This document shows, piece by piece, positions 1 through 8,109 of a stretch of 64,000 nt of DNA (its first letter is position 1; each line of letters begins with the position of its first letter). The stretch covers positions 124,001 through 188,000 of the forward strand of contig JAIVAN010000005.1 in NCBI GenBank assembly GCA_020171895.1. Reading direction: 5' to 3'. Made by a program: the position numbers and the translations under genes. Source of the DNA: Bacillus timonensis. GTDB taxonomy: Bacteria > Bacillota > Bacilli > Bacillales > Bacillaceae_L. The notes beneath the pieces are model-generated. The model saw nothing but the letters and a program-made list of their open reading frames with translations, did not search any database and had not been told where the DNA came from.

Positions 1-62
1 CCATAAAATACAAAATGCTGTAATTTATCATAACCAACTGTTGAAACAATTGTGTCTACCAT
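1..62 (-). CDS. 5' end of a truncated minus-strand gene, unidentified (possibly VanZ-like)
   Basis: Only about 20 residues fall inside the window, and the frame is open to the window edge. Four consecutive ATG codons (first bases 71, 68, 65 and 62 on the minus strand) follow an AAAGG sequence. The last gives about 9 nt spacing and is chosen as the start. The visible peptide contains GYDKLQHFVFYG. A DK..HF motif near the N-terminus is seen in VanZ-family membrane proteins, but the fragment is too short for assignment. The gene is divergent from the GH18 gene, with about 120 nt between them. Confidence 0.4.
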   Translation of the reverse strand, partial: MVDTIVSTVGYDKLQHFVFY

Positions 63-182
63 CATCATCATCCTTTAGCATCAATTATGGTCAGAACCTT
101 ATTGCGTTAAACCTTTAAACATAAAATTTGGATAATTAACCAATAGTAGTGATAGAGTTTATTTGGTAAAGGGTGAATTATT

Positions 183-2138
183 TTGGAACGCTTTAGTCGT
201 TGGGCATTACAGCAAGACGGTGAGGAAACCGTTGTCGTATTATACATAGATCAGCCATCTGCCGAGTTTGGTGAGGAGTTTTTTCATCGTACCCGTGAGA
301 AGGTAGGAGGTCTACAGGAACGTGTGAAACATTTTGTTGCCGAAAAATATCCTCATTTACAGCGAGCAACCGTCAAAGTCATGGCGGGATCTACAATGGT
401 AGCGATGCTTAGTCAGGTTCAACTTTCAAAAGCCTCTGCACATGAGACGAATTTTAATATGTCTTATCAATACTTTGGAAAGGCGAACACATACTTGAGT
501 CAGATTGAACGAACGAAAGGAAATGTGAACACATCATCTCCAAGCTATTTTGATATAAATATTGATGGTTCATTAAAACTAACTCCTTCTGTAGATCCTA
601 GTTTTGTCAGTGAAATGCATAATAGGGGTGGGCGAGTTGTTCCTTTTTTAAGTAATCATTGGGACCGAGAACTAGGAAGAGCGGCGCTTGCTAATCGAGA
701 ACAGCTTTCTATTCAAATAGTTGAAGCTGTTGAAACATACAATTTAGATGGAGTGAATGTGGATATAGAGAATGTCACTGAGGCTGATCGTGACAATTTT
801 ACCGATCTAGTTCGGCTGTTACGAGAAAAACTACCTGCTGATAAAGAAGTATCTGTGGCTGTTGCTGCAAATCCTAACGGGTGGAAGACAGGCTGGCACG
901 GATCTTATAATTATGTTGCTCTATCGAAGTACAGTGATTATTTAATGATCATGGCTTATGATGAAAGCTATCCTGGGGGACCAGAGGGACCTGTTGCGAG
1001 CTTACCTTGGGTGAAAAGATCAATTGAGTATGCGATAGCTCAAGGGGTTCCAAGTGAAAAAATTGTGCTCGGTTTGCCGTTTTTTGGACGGTATTGGCAA
1101 GAGGGAAAATCGACAGGAGGCAATGGAATATCAGCAAACCGCGTTGCTCAAATGATTGAAAGGTACGAATCAACCATTGTCTATGATGAAGCAGCACAAT
1201 CACCAAAAGCGATTGTGAAAATAAAAGACAGTGACGAACCTTTCCGTTTTGCTAGTGTATCATTAGGACCTGGCACGTATCATATTTGGTACGAGGACGA
1301 ACGTTCCATTGCGGCAAAAGTGAACCTTGTTCATGAGTATCATTTAAAAGGAACAGGCAGTTGGTCACTTGGTCAAGAAAACACAATGATTTGGGATAAC
1401 TTCGGGGTATGGCTGAAGGGACATGTTGTCGCCCAAGTACCAGTTAAAGAAGTGAAGATTGAGCCCTCTGCAACTACGACACTTTACACAGTTGTCTCAG
1501 GTGACACGTTGTCAGGTATTGCATATCGTTTTCATACGACAGTCGAATCGATTAAAGGCTTAAATAACCTAACTTCCGATACAATTTTTGTAGGGCAAAA
1601 GCTAAATGTTCCGACATTGCATAAGGTGCAAGAGGCAGTTGTTAAAACTGGATGGAAGTTTGAAGGGGATAAGCGCTACTATTACGGTAGCAATGGAGTA
1701 TTAAAAACAAGTTGGTTAAAAGATGGAGATAGCTGGTACTTCTTTGATACAGTGAGTGGAGAAATGCGAAGTGGCTGGATTAAGGATGACGATAGTTGGT
1801 ATTACTTATCGAGTAGTGGAGAAATGCAGACAGGGTGGATTAAGGATCAGAATAAATGGTATTTCCTATCTGATAATGGCGCCATGCAAACTGGCTGGAT
1901 AAAACACAACAACCGTTGGTACCACCTCTCATCTAGTGGGGCGATGAGCACAGGATGGATAAAAGATCAAAACAAGTGGTATTATATGAACCCTACCAAT
2001 GGAGATATGCGCATCGGCTGGCTTAAGTATAACAACAACTGGTACTACCTTGGTGGAAATGGCGTGATGGTAACGGGTCAAGTGAAGATTGGCGGAAAAT
2101 GGTATAAATTTGATCGTAATGGGGTTTGGATTGGCTGA
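183..2138 (+). CDS. GH18 glycoside hydrolase with LysM and choline-binding-type repeats
   Basis: Probable cell-wall N-acetylglucosaminidase of the YaaH/YdhD/SleL type. The GH18 domain spans about residues 88-415; its catalytic motif DGVNVDIE puts the acid/base Glu at 196. A LysM module (about 434-477, TVVSGDTLSGIAY) and eight wall-binding repeats (about 490-651) follow. The start is TTG, supported by AAAGGGTGA 7 nt upstream. The N-terminus is not a classical signal peptide: about 60 hydrophilic residues come before a weakly hydrophobic stretch (about 64-80) ending in ASA. Export is therefore uncertain; it could be an unusual leader or a spore-packaged enzyme. Unlike most repeat proteins in this window, it lacks the C-terminal GYxxGxDGAWI cap and ends in a shorter NGVWIG version. 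Divergent from the gene at the window edge. Confidence 0.88.
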   Translation: MERFSRWALQQDGEETVVVLYIDQPSAEFGEEFFHRTREKVGGLQERVKHFVAEKYPHLQRATVKVMAGSTMVAMLSQVQLSKASAHETNFNMSYQYFGKANTYLSQIERTKGNVNTSSPSYFDINIDGSLKLTPSVDPSFVSEMHNRGGRVVPFLSNHWDRELGRAALANREQLSIQIVEAVETYNLDGVNVDIENVTEADRDNFTDLVRLLREKLPADKEVSVAVAANPNGWKTGWHGSYNYVALSKYSDYLMIMAYDESYPGGPEGPVASLPWVKRSIEYAIAQGVPSEKIVLGLPFFGRYWQEGKSTGGNGISANRVAQMIERYESTIVYDEAAQSPKAIVKIKDSDEPFRFASVSLGPGTYHIWYEDERSIAAKVNLVHEYHLKGTGSWSLGQENTMIWDNFGVWLKGHVVAQVPVKEVKIEPSATTTLYTVVSGDTLSGIAYRFHTTVESIKGLNNLTSDTIFVGQKLNVPTLHKVQEAVVKTGWKFEGDKRYYYGSNGVLKTSWLKDGDSWYFFDTVSGEMRSGWIKDDDSWYYLSSSGEMQTGWIKDQNKWYFLSDNGAMQTGWIKHNNRWYHLSSSGAMSTGWIKDQNKWYYMNPTNGDMRIGWLKYNNNWYYLGGNGVMVTGQVKIGGKWYKFDRNGVWIG

Positions 2139-2214
2139 TAGGGTAGGATGAAATAGAGGAAATTGTGAATTTGGCTGAAAACTTCATGTGAAAATGTTGA
2201 AAAATGAGTGAAAA

Positions 2215-2236
2215 CCCCATCTGAGTTAAGATGGGG
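2215..2236 (-). terminator. Stem-loop, possible terminator of the minus-strand GNAT gene
   Basis: A perfect 8-bp stem (CCCCATCT/AGATGGGG) with a 6-nt loop. Read on the minus strand it is followed by TTTTCACTCATTTTT, which suits termination of the acetyltransferase transcript about 195 nt after its stop. On the plus strand there is no T-run. Confidence 0.45.
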
Positions 2237-2344
2237 GTGAAACGCTAGTTTGTTTTGATACAAATTAGAAGTTTTTAATAAAACATGAACGTTTATCGTA
2301 CATTTCTCAACTCGTGAATTACTAAGTGAAATGGCGAATTTAAG

Positions 2345-2420
2345 TTAAGGTACACTTTTAAAAACTTATGATACAATTTCAGAAATTTATCGTACACTTT
2401 CAAAAAAAATATGGTGCAAA
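2345..2420. repeat. Degenerate 21-bp phased array
   Basis: The core GTACACTTT or its variants recur with TACA/TGCA at 2351, 2372, 2393 and about 2415, an exact 21-bp step for the first three. Units are A/T-rich between cores. It lies just past the 3' end of the acetyltransferase gene. The same period occurs in four other intergenic sites of this window. Confidence 0.55.
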
Positions 2421-2431
2421 TGGACATTCAC

Positions 2432-2953
2432 TTACACATTTGAAAACGCAGGAGGATAAACTACCTTTCCGCTCATGCCATCTAAACCACCATCTACCAG
2501 TTCAAGTGCCATAAACACTTCATCTGGAAGCTTAAATGGGGGTGATATACCTTTTGTACTTGCTGGCACAAACCCAAACTTCGGATAGAAATTTGGATGA
2601 CCTAATACCACAACAGATTTGTAGCCGAGATCACGACCACGCGCTAATCCTTTTCTAACCAGCATGGAACCAATTCCTTGATTTTGACGTGCAGGCTTCA
2701 CAGCCATCGGAGCAAGCGCCAAAGTTTTAACAGAAGTGCCATCCTCTTGTTCAATCGAAATAAAACTAAACAGAATATGTCCAACGATTTCTCCTTCAAC
2801 TGTCTCTGCTACTAGAGACAATTCGGGAATAAAATTCTCAGACTGTCGAATACCTTCTACTAATCTACCTTCATTTTCCTGTCCAAAAGCTTCATCATTC
2901 ACATTCTTAATCATCAAAACATCAAGTTCAAGCTCTGCTCTAACCTCAATCAT
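2432..2953 (-). CDS. GNAT-family N-acetyltransferase (YhbS-like)
   Basis: A 173-residue acetyltransferase expected to move an acetyl group from acetyl-CoA to an unknown amine. The acetyl-CoA binding segment is visible as VKPARQNQGIGSMLVRKGL (the Q/RxxGxG/A signature). It is followed by the VVLGHPNFYPKFGF stretch typical of the YhbS subgroup. The frame is open much further upstream, but the start is set at ATG 2953, which has GAGAGG 9 nt before it. The upstream extension would run through the 3028-3054 palindrome and is rejected. The gene is divergent from the alpha/beta hydrolase; the shared region carries two operator-like palindromes. Substrate unknown. Confidence 0.82.
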   Translation of the reverse strand: MIEVRAELELDVLMIKNVNDEAFGQENEGRLVEGIRQSENFIPELSLVAETVEGEIVGHILFSFISIEQEDGTSVKTLALAPMAVKPARQNQGIGSMLVRKGLARGRDLGYKSVVVLGHPNFYPKFGFVPASTKGISPPFKLPDEVFMALELVDGGLDGMSGKVVYPPAFSNV

Positions 2954-3027
2954 AATGACCATCCTCTCAATCAAACCATTATATCCCCATTTTACCTCTA
3001 CCAATTTAAGGATGAAAATAAAGATTT

Positions 3028-3054
3028 TTCGACAGGTGACTGGCACCTGTCGAA
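3028..3054. repeat. REP-like palindrome, copy 1
   Basis: A 27-bp near-perfect inverted repeat (arms TTCGACAGGTG and CACCTGTCGAA) in the region between the divergent GNAT and hydrolase genes. The outer heptamers read TGTCGAA outward. The same sequence recurs, whole or partial, at 3169, 23010, 23025, 23168, 43316 and 43437. Confidence 0.75.
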
Positions 3055-3073
3055 CGATTTTGCTCCGGTAAAA

Positions 3074-3141
3074 TTCAATCAAACGTTTGATTGAAACGCT
3101 GTATCCCAAGTGTATCAACTGGTTTGAATTCAAACGTTTGT
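3074..3141. promoter_or_regulatory. Pair of operator-like palindromes (TCAAACGTTTGA)
   Basis: The sequence at 3074-3095 is a perfect 22-bp palindrome centred on AAACGTTT. A second core, TCAAACGTTTGT, lies at 3130-3141, 51 bp (about five helical turns) away. They sit between the divergently transcribed acetyltransferase (start 2953) and hydrolase (start about 3283). Such paired dyads are typical of TetR-type operators. No regulator gene is seen nearby, so the binding protein is unknown. Confidence 0.4.
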
Positions 3142-3168
3142 TTAAAGTGACTTCTGACGAAAAGAAAA

Positions 3169-3187
3169 TTCGACAGGTACCTGGCAC
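3169..3187. repeat. REP-like palindrome, half copy
   Basis: TTCGACAGGTACCTGGCAC, the left arm and centre of the palindrome at 3028. The right arm is lost. Confidence 0.6.
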
Positions 3188-3276
3188 TCCACGTGAATTT
3201 AACCGAAATTTCAAACTACTTATGTTAAAGCTGTTTTTATGGTTTAATAGAAGGGAGACGTTACAAAAAGGAGGAC

Positions 3277-4077
3277 ATGTCCTTGTTGGAATATCTTTTG
3301 TATGATAAATGTCCAAATGAAGAATATGTTGTATTAATTCATGGAATTGGCGGGAGCTCTCGCATTTTTTATAAACAACTAAGAGAATTAAAAAAAGAAT
3401 ATAAAGTCATTGCGATTCATCTTCCAGGTCACGGTAAGTCTCCGGATGTGGATCATTACCCTGATTTTTCACCTGAGCAAACAGCTAGGGAAATTCTTGC
3501 TGTTCTTGATTATTTAAAGGTGAAAAAAGCACATTTTCTTGGGATTTCACTTGGATCCATGGCGATTCATACGATTATGCAAACGGCCCCAGAACGTGTT
3601 CATTCTGCCGTGCTTGGTGGGGCAATCACAAGGTTCAATCATTTTTCAAAATTCCTCGTCTTCTTAGGGAATTTGATTAAATCTTTTGTTCCATTTATGT
3701 GGATTTATAAAATATTTGCCTACGTCATGATGCCGCGAAATAATCATAAAATGGCACGTCAAATGTTTATTAAGGAAGCAGTGAAAATGAAACGTAGTGA
3801 TTTTCTAGCGTATTTTAATCTTGTTCCACTCGCTGCGAATTCTTACAAGTTTGTGCAGTCAAGAGCATCACACGTTCCAAAGCTGTATTTATCAGGAAAT
3901 GAGGACCATCTATTTCTTGATAACTTAAGAAAAGATATTAAGGATGATCCAGCAGCACAGCTCGTCGTTTTTCAAAACTGTGGACATGTTTGTAACATTG
4001 ATCAATCAGATCAGTTTAATCAAGAAATGATGAACTTTCTAAAAAAACAAACAAAGTTAATGAAAAAAGCACAATAA
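3277..4077 (+). CDS. Alpha/beta hydrolase
   Basis: A cytoplasmic alpha/beta-fold hydrolase of 264-266 residues. The nucleophile elbow GISLGS gives Ser91, and Asp210 (GNEDH) and His237 (CGHVCN) complete the triad. The oxyanion region is the HGIGGSSR loop at 22-29. A hydrophobic lid (about 125-150) suggests a lipid-like or hydrophobic ester substrate, which is inference. ATG 3277 has only 2 nt between it and the AAAAAGGAGG sequence; the TTG at 3283, two codons in, has ideal 8-nt spacing and is likely the true start. Followed by a strong terminator, so probably monocistronic. Preceded by the paired palindromes at 3074-3141. Confidence 0.85.
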   Translation: MSLLEYLLYDKCPNEEYVVLIHGIGGSSRIFYKQLRELKKEYKVIAIHLPGHGKSPDVDHYPDFSPEQTAREILAVLDYLKVKKAHFLGISLGSMAIHTIMQTAPERVHSAVLGGAITRFNHFSKFLVFLGNLIKSFVPFMWIYKIFAYVMMPRNNHKMARQMFIKEAVKMKRSDFLAYFNLVPLAANSYKFVQSRASHVPKLYLSGNEDHLFLDNLRKDIKDDPAAQLVVFQNCGHVCNIDQSDQFNQEMMNFLKKQTKLMKKAQ

Positions 4078-4118
4078 AAGAGTGTTAAATCCTATAAAGG
4101 GTTTAACACTCTTTTTTT
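4077..4118 (+). terminator. Intrinsic terminator of the alpha/beta hydrolase gene
   Basis: AGAGTGTTAAA pairs with TTTAACACTCT around a 12-nt loop, then seven T residues. Confidence 0.9.
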
Positions 4119-4322
4119 AGGTTATAGGTTAAATTGGGTTAAATTGTTAAGTGTTAATTTTTGCATTTGTTCATGGCATATAGTTTAATTTAGATTATGT
4201 TTTTATACGTAATTGCTGTTCTAATCTAAAATATAAGCTATAAGAATTTCAATTAGGACTATATGTGAGACAAAGAGCTACAGCAGAAAAAATCACTGCT
4301 TAAAAAATGAGGGGCGAATTTT

Positions 4323-5255
4323 GTGTTAGAAAATTTAAAAGACTTTTCTATATTTAATCCTGATTCTTGGAAAAACCCTTTATACTTTGGAATTGGGATA
4401 TTTTCACTTATTCTAGGAATCCTTTTGGATAATTATATTTTTACTCACCTCACGTTGATGTTAGCTTATATCCCAGTGACAATAATGACGGGTCTGCTTG
4501 CCAGATCTTTTTATACGTTAATTATTATGTCTGGCGTGACTACTTATTTACTGTTTTTTAAATCTGAACATATATGGACAATGGAGGTTACACTGTCTCG
4601 ATGGTTTTCCTATTTTATTATTTCATTTACAATTTGGATTCTTGTGAAAAATATTAACAAGGAAAGAAATCACATGATCCAGCTGACGTCTACTTTAGCT
4701 GAATCGATTGATGCAAGAGATTCGTATACTTCCTTTCATTCGAGAAATGTCGCTTATTATTCAAGTGAGATTGGAGAAGCGTTGCGATTGTCACGAGTGA
4801 AATGTCAAAATCTTTACGTAGGTGGACTACTTCATGATATAGGTAAAATAGGAATAGCAGAATCCATTTTGAATAAGCCATCCAGGCTAACGGAGGATGA
4901 ATTTGAGAAAATTAAAGAACATCCACAAAAGGGTTACAATATTTTAAAACACATTTCATCTTTTAAGAAAAGTGAAATTCTTGAGATGGTTTTACACCAT
5001 CATGAAAGATTTGATGGGAAAGGCTATCCTTACGGTTTAAAGGGAGTAAATATTCCTCTTGTTGCTCGTATTATGGCTGTTGCAGATGCCTTTGATGCGA
5101 TGACCTCAAAAAGAGTATATCGTGATAAACCAGAACTAACACATGCCCTAAATGAAATTTCTCGTGGTAAAAATACTCAGTTTGATCCAATGGTTGCTGA
5201 CGTATTCATAGAGTTAATAGAAAATGGCAAAATAAAAGTGAAAGGTTTGGAGTGA
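4323..5255 (+). CDS. Membrane-bound HD-GYP domain phosphodiesterase
   Basis: Predicted cyclic-di-GMP (or related dinucleotide) phosphodiesterase. An N-terminal membrane module with about four hydrophobic segments (residues about 20-110) has no recognised sensory domain. The HD-GYP domain follows: HDIGK with metal ligands His171/Asp172, HHHERFDGKGYPYGLKG with the GYP motif at 234-236, and DAFDAMTS. All signature residues are present, so activity is likely. The start is GTG, supported by GAGGGG upstream. It lies 2.9 kb from a second HD-GYP protein and close to two c-di-GMP riboswitches, so it may tune the same local signal. Convergent with the DUF3231 gene. Confidence 0.88.
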   Translation: MLENLKDFSIFNPDSWKNPLYFGIGIFSLILGILLDNYIFTHLTLMLAYIPVTIMTGLLARSFYTLIIMSGVTTYLLFFKSEHIWTMEVTLSRWFSYFIISFTIWILVKNINKERNHMIQLTSTLAESIDARDSYTSFHSRNVAYYSSEIGEALRLSRVKCQNLYVGGLLHDIGKIGIAESILNKPSRLTEDEFEKIKEHPQKGYNILKHISSFKKSEILEMVLHHHERFDGKGYPYGLKGVNIPLVARIMAVADAFDAMTSKRVYRDKPELTHALNEISRGKNTQFDPMVADVFIELIENGKIKVKGLE

Positions 5256-5287
5256 AAAAACACTTGAAGGTCAATCCCTCCAAGTGT
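5254..5287 (-). terminator. Terminator of the DUF3231 transcript
   Basis: Stem ACACTTG-AGG/CCT-CAAGTGT between convergent genes. Read on the minus strand it ends in TTTTTT. Confidence 0.7.
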
Positions 5288-5295
5288 CTATTCCA

Positions 5296-5850
5296 CTAAT
5301 TATTTCCTTTCGGTTCACCAGGCGGATGATAGGCTGGTGGATGCTTCAACCAACCTCTTTTTTTCATCATTTCCTTTAATGGTGCAGCATAGTTCATTAA
5401 GTTGATTTGACTTTTCATAAAAATCAACGCAACATCGTTACGAATGCATTGACTCATGGCTTGTCCGCAAAAGACAATCGCTGTTGCAACTTTTACTGAC
5501 ACTAAGTTCGCAATTTCATCTTCGTCTAGCTTAGCACCCTCTGGAACTGCAGTAGGTTCTGTATGAGGCTTATCAGGACTAAAGTGGGGAATTGGGATGC
5601 CTTCTTTGACCATAAATTCCTCTAACATCTTCACATCCTTACTAGAACCTTCTAATGCTTCTTTTAGAGCATGCTTTAAATCTGTATCAGTGGTCATGTT
5701 TTCAGCAGCCTGATACAACGCTCTTGCCTCTTTATAAGCAGCAAGTGCTGTCCATAAGCTCATTACTTCTCCAACATGTAGCGGTGGTTTAGGTTCCTTA
5801 TCCACAAAGGATTTAACCAATGCGGTCATTGCTTCAATAGGGTTTGTCAT
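5296..5850 (-). CDS. DUF3231 family (ferritin-like) protein
   Basis: A 184-residue cytosolic protein with family features: HVGEVMSLWTAL near the start, the GIPIPHFSPDKP segment in the middle, and RGWLKHPPAYHPPG at the C-terminus. DUF3231 proteins are predicted four-helix, ferritin-like bundles of unknown role in Bacillaceae; no catalytic function is claimed. It is the second gene of a two-gene transcript. Its ATG follows AAGAAGGTGATC, 12 nt past the stop of the upstream lipid-anchored or membrane-anchored coiled-coil protein. Members are often spore-related, but nothing in this sequence proves that. Confidence 0.75.
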   Translation of the reverse strand: MTNPIEAMTALVKSFVDKEPKPPLHVGEVMSLWTALAAYKEARALYQAAENMTTDTDLKHALKEALEGSSKDVKMLEEFMVKEGIPIPHFSPDKPHTEPTAVPEGAKLDEDEIANLVSVKVATAIVFCGQAMSQCIRNDVALIFMKSQINLMNYAAPLKEMMKKRGWLKHPPAYHPPGEPKGNN

Positions 5851-5862
5851 TTGATCACCTTC

Positions 5863-6402
5863 TTAATCATGATGATGGTCTTTTGTAAAATTTAAAAATT
5901 CCTGCATTTGCTCGTGCTTTTTCTTTTCGTATTCTTCCTTAAAAACATCTGCTTCATTTATTGGTAACCCAGCATCTTGGAGTTCTCGTTGTAGTTCTAA
6001 ATAAATTTTTTGAAAGCTTATATCGGTTTGTTCCTCTAACGATTTAAGCTGATGGTAATAGGTAGTCATCGCTTGAATGGCTTCGAGAACATCATCATGT
6101 CGTTCATATTCCTCATAAGCTGCATTGGCGATTTGTTGGAATTTTTTATGGGTTTCATTCTCAAGCTGCTGAAAGAAACTATGATATTTTGTTTTAAGTT
6201 CATTTAGTGAATTTCGTTCTTCATCTGTTAATTCATTTAAATTAGAAAGAACTGCTATAGAAGGTACTTCCTTAAATGTAGCCGTATCTGTCTTTTTAGT
6301 TGGTACATTGGCTACAGCTTTTGGTTCTGCATTTTTTTCAACATATAAAAAAGAAAAAATTACTAGTTCAGCTAAAATCCCTAGAATAATCCATTTTTTC
6401 AT
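5863..6402 (-). CDS. Membrane-anchored coiled-coil protein, unknown function
   Basis: I do not recognise this family. One N-terminal hydrophobic segment (residues 4-20, WIILGILAELVIFSFLYV) is followed by about 155 charged, helix-prone residues with strong coiled-coil character (LNELTDEERNSLNELK, YEEYERHDDVLEAIQ, ELQRELQDAG) and a HHHD tail. It should sit in the membrane with its helical part outside. The start ATG has AGGTGAGGA upstream. The stop is 12 nt before the DUF3231 gene, so the two are probably co-transcribed and may act together at the membrane or spore surface (inference). Confidence 0.7.
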   Translation of the reverse strand: MKKWIILGILAELVIFSFLYVEKNAEPKAVANVPTKKTDTATFKEVPSIAVLSNLNELTDEERNSLNELKTKYHSFFQQLENETHKKFQQIANAAYEEYERHDDVLEAIQAMTTYYHQLKSLEEQTDISFQKIYLELQRELQDAGLPINEADVFKEEYEKKKHEQMQEFLNFTKDHHHD

Positions 6403-6503
6403 TCTTCCTCACCTCATTTACATTGTTGACGAGAAAGAACTCGACTAAACATAGATTTAGAGGAGAAATCTCCTAAAAATTTAACTATTTTGCAAATTAT
6501 ACC

Positions 6504-6533
6504 TATACAAAATATAGTAAAATATTCTATAAT
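6504..6533 (+). promoter_or_regulatory. Sigma-A type promoter of the c-di-GMP riboswitch transcript
   Basis: TATACA (-35, 4 of 6) at 6504-6509, an 18-nt spacer and a perfect TATAAT at 6528-6533. Transcription would begin near 6540, just ahead of the riboswitch. Confidence 0.6.
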
Positions 6534-6544
6534 TGAGATAACAT

Positions 6545-6636
6545 TGGAAACGAAAAGGCAAATCTATGGAAACGTAGTGACGCAAAACTAAAGGGGCTAA
6601 AGTTACACAAATGTAATTACGCCAGCCAGTTACCGA
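6545..6636 (+). promoter_or_regulatory. Cyclic-di-GMP-I (GEMM-I) riboswitch aptamer
   Basis: The hallmark segments occur in order: GGCAAA, a stem CTAT/GTAG closed by a G-GAAA-C tetraloop, GACGCAAAACTAA, a second helix with GGGGCTAAAG, then GCCAGCCAGTTACC. These match the GEMM-I consensus (GGCAAA, GAAA loop, GACGCAAAG.C, GGTTACC). It lies in the 5' leader of the secreted DUF5667 gene and is followed directly by a terminator hairpin, so the likely output is transcriptional. Whether ligand turns the gene on or off cannot be read without folding both states. Confidence 0.92.
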
Positions 6637-6653
6637 AGACTCGAACGTGCGAG

Positions 6654-6683
6654 AGTACTATTCTTCGGAATAGTGCTTTTTTT
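6654..6683 (+). terminator. Riboswitch expression-platform terminator
   Basis: A 10-bp stem AGTACTATTC/GAATAGTGCT with a TTCG tetraloop and then seven T. It sits between the aptamer and the gene. The 3' strand of aptamer helix P1 (GTTACCGAAGAC) lies just upstream and may compete with an antiterminator. Confidence 0.88.
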
Positions 6684-6736
6684 ATGCCTATGATTTTATT
6701 AAATTAAAGAATTAAAATATAGGAGGAACGCTTAAC

Positions 6737-7987
6737 GTGAAAAGATGGTTTGTTCCAACGATTCTTGCGGTGATGTTTATGTTTAGTTCTTCTGTACATG
6801 CAGAGGCGCTAGATGATATTGATGCTGGCACTACCCCTGATGAAATATTATATACACTAGACCTTTTTATGGAAGAAGTAGAACTTGCTTTTACCTTCGG
6901 CGCGGACAAAAGAGCAAATCTGTTACTTTCATTTGCTCTAGAGCGGATGGCTGAAGCTGATCGAATGGCAGAAGTAGACCGTGAAGATGAAATAAAAATT
7001 GCAGTCAAAGAATATATGAAGCTATTAAGTGAAGCTCATGAAAACGTTTCGGAGTCTGTCATAGATATATCAATTGAAGAAGAAGTCAGTGAAGAACTAA
7101 CAAATCTTCTTGAAGAAACGGCTGACTTAAGTGAGAGATTTGAAGGTTTGCTAGAAAGCGAAAAACAAAAACAATTGGCTCATAAGCGTGATGAAGTTTA
7201 CCTCATTTCGACGATCATGAAAGGGGTAAACCTTTCAATCGTAGACTCATTACGTGATCAAGGTTTCGGCTACGGACAAATTGTTCAAATTTTGGCTCTA
7301 TCAGAAGTGAGCGGTGAATCGGTAGAGGCAATAACTGCCTTATATAATGGTGAAAATCAAGGTTTTGGTGAGGTTGTAAATGAACTTGGCCTTCAAACAT
7401 CTGAAGTGAAAGAAGTAGTTCTTCAACAAAAAATTACTAACCTTCAAATTGCCTTAGATGCTGCAAAGAATAATGGTAGTGAAAAGGCAATCGAAAAGAT
7501 TGAAATAAAACTATCGAAAGCTAGTGAAAAGTTAACAAGACATCAGCAAAAGATAGCAAAGGATGCTGACGAATCTGCTCAAACTCTTAGTGAATCTCAA
7601 GAAGAGCAAACTTCTAATGATACAAAAAAGAATACAGATAAAGCTAACAAAGATAAAGATAAAAAAGATAAAGTGAAAGAAAACAATGGTAAAAATGAAG
7701 AAAAAACAAATGATAAAGGTAATGAAAAGAACAAAGAAGTGAAAGAGGAAAAAGGTACCTCGACCAAGGAGGAAAAATCTCCAAACAAGCAAAAAGAAAG
7801 TAGAGACTCAAGTTCTAACGGTGGACATGAAAACGCTGAAAAAGAAGAAGAGAAGTCACACTCAGATAATAACTCTACACATGATAGACATGATGATGAA
7901 GACGATCAAGACGAAGATGAAGACGAAGATGAAGACGAAGATGAAGATGAAGATGAAGATGAAGATGAAGATGACAACGACGATTGA
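6737..7987 (+). CDS. Secreted DUF5667-type protein with a long charged tail, under c-di-GMP riboswitch control
   Basis: The signal peptide (residues 1-22) ends in SVHA-EA. A DUF5667-like helical domain follows (about 32-70, TTPDEILYTLDLFMEEVELAFTF; such domains begin with PDE.LY.LK...E...L). Helical, acidic residues run to about 280, then a Lys/Glu/Asn/Asp-rich low-complexity linker (about 285-390) and a C-terminal tail of almost pure Asp-Glu repeats encoded by a GAAGAT/GAAGAC microsatellite (about 7893-7985). The start is GTG, 10 nt after AGGAGG. No enzyme motif is visible. The anionic tail suggests cation binding or a matrix/surface role (inference). Placement behind a c-di-GMP riboswitch fits a biofilm or adhesion function. 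Confidence 0.8.
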   Translation: MKRWFVPTILAVMFMFSSSVHAEALDDIDAGTTPDEILYTLDLFMEEVELAFTFGADKRANLLLSFALERMAEADRMAEVDREDEIKIAVKEYMKLLSEAHENVSESVIDISIEEEVSEELTNLLEETADLSERFEGLLESEKQKQLAHKRDEVYLISTIMKGVNLSIVDSLRDQGFGYGQIVQILALSEVSGESVEAITALYNGENQGFGEVVNELGLQTSEVKEVVLQQKITNLQIALDAAKNNGSEKAIEKIEIKLSKASEKLTRHQQKIAKDADESAQTLSESQEEQTSNDTKKNTDKANKDKDKKDKVKENNGKNEEKTNDKGNEKNKEVKEEKGTSTKEEKSPNKQKESRDSSSNGGHENAEKEEEKSHSDNNSTHDRHDDEDDQDEDEDEDEDEDEDEDEDEDEDDNDD

Positions 7988-8035
7988 GTTAAATCTAGTA
8001 GATCGTAATCTTAACCTCATAATTGCTGTAAAATA

Positions 8036-8084
8036 AAAAGAAAACCATGACGAAAGAGATTCGTTCATGGTTTTCTTTTTTTAT
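8036..8084. terminator. Bidirectional terminator
   Basis: GAAAACCATGACGAA pairs with TTCGTTCATGGTTTTC (one bulge), flanked by A-rich sequence on the left and T-rich on the right. It can serve the DUF5667 gene and possibly the GGDEF/HD-GYP gene on the other strand. Confidence 0.85.
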
Positions 8085-8109
8085 TGGTATGGTGCAACCG
8101 ATGCACTCA

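Noticed and set aside
2954-3316. N-terminal extension of the GNAT frame
   Set aside because: It would translate the REP-like palindrome and operator region; a good ribosome binding site supports ATG 2953 instead.
7532-8068. Antisense hydrophobic frames opposite the DUF5667 gene
   Set aside because: Shadows of the Lys/Glu-rich and Asp/Glu-rich coding sequence.
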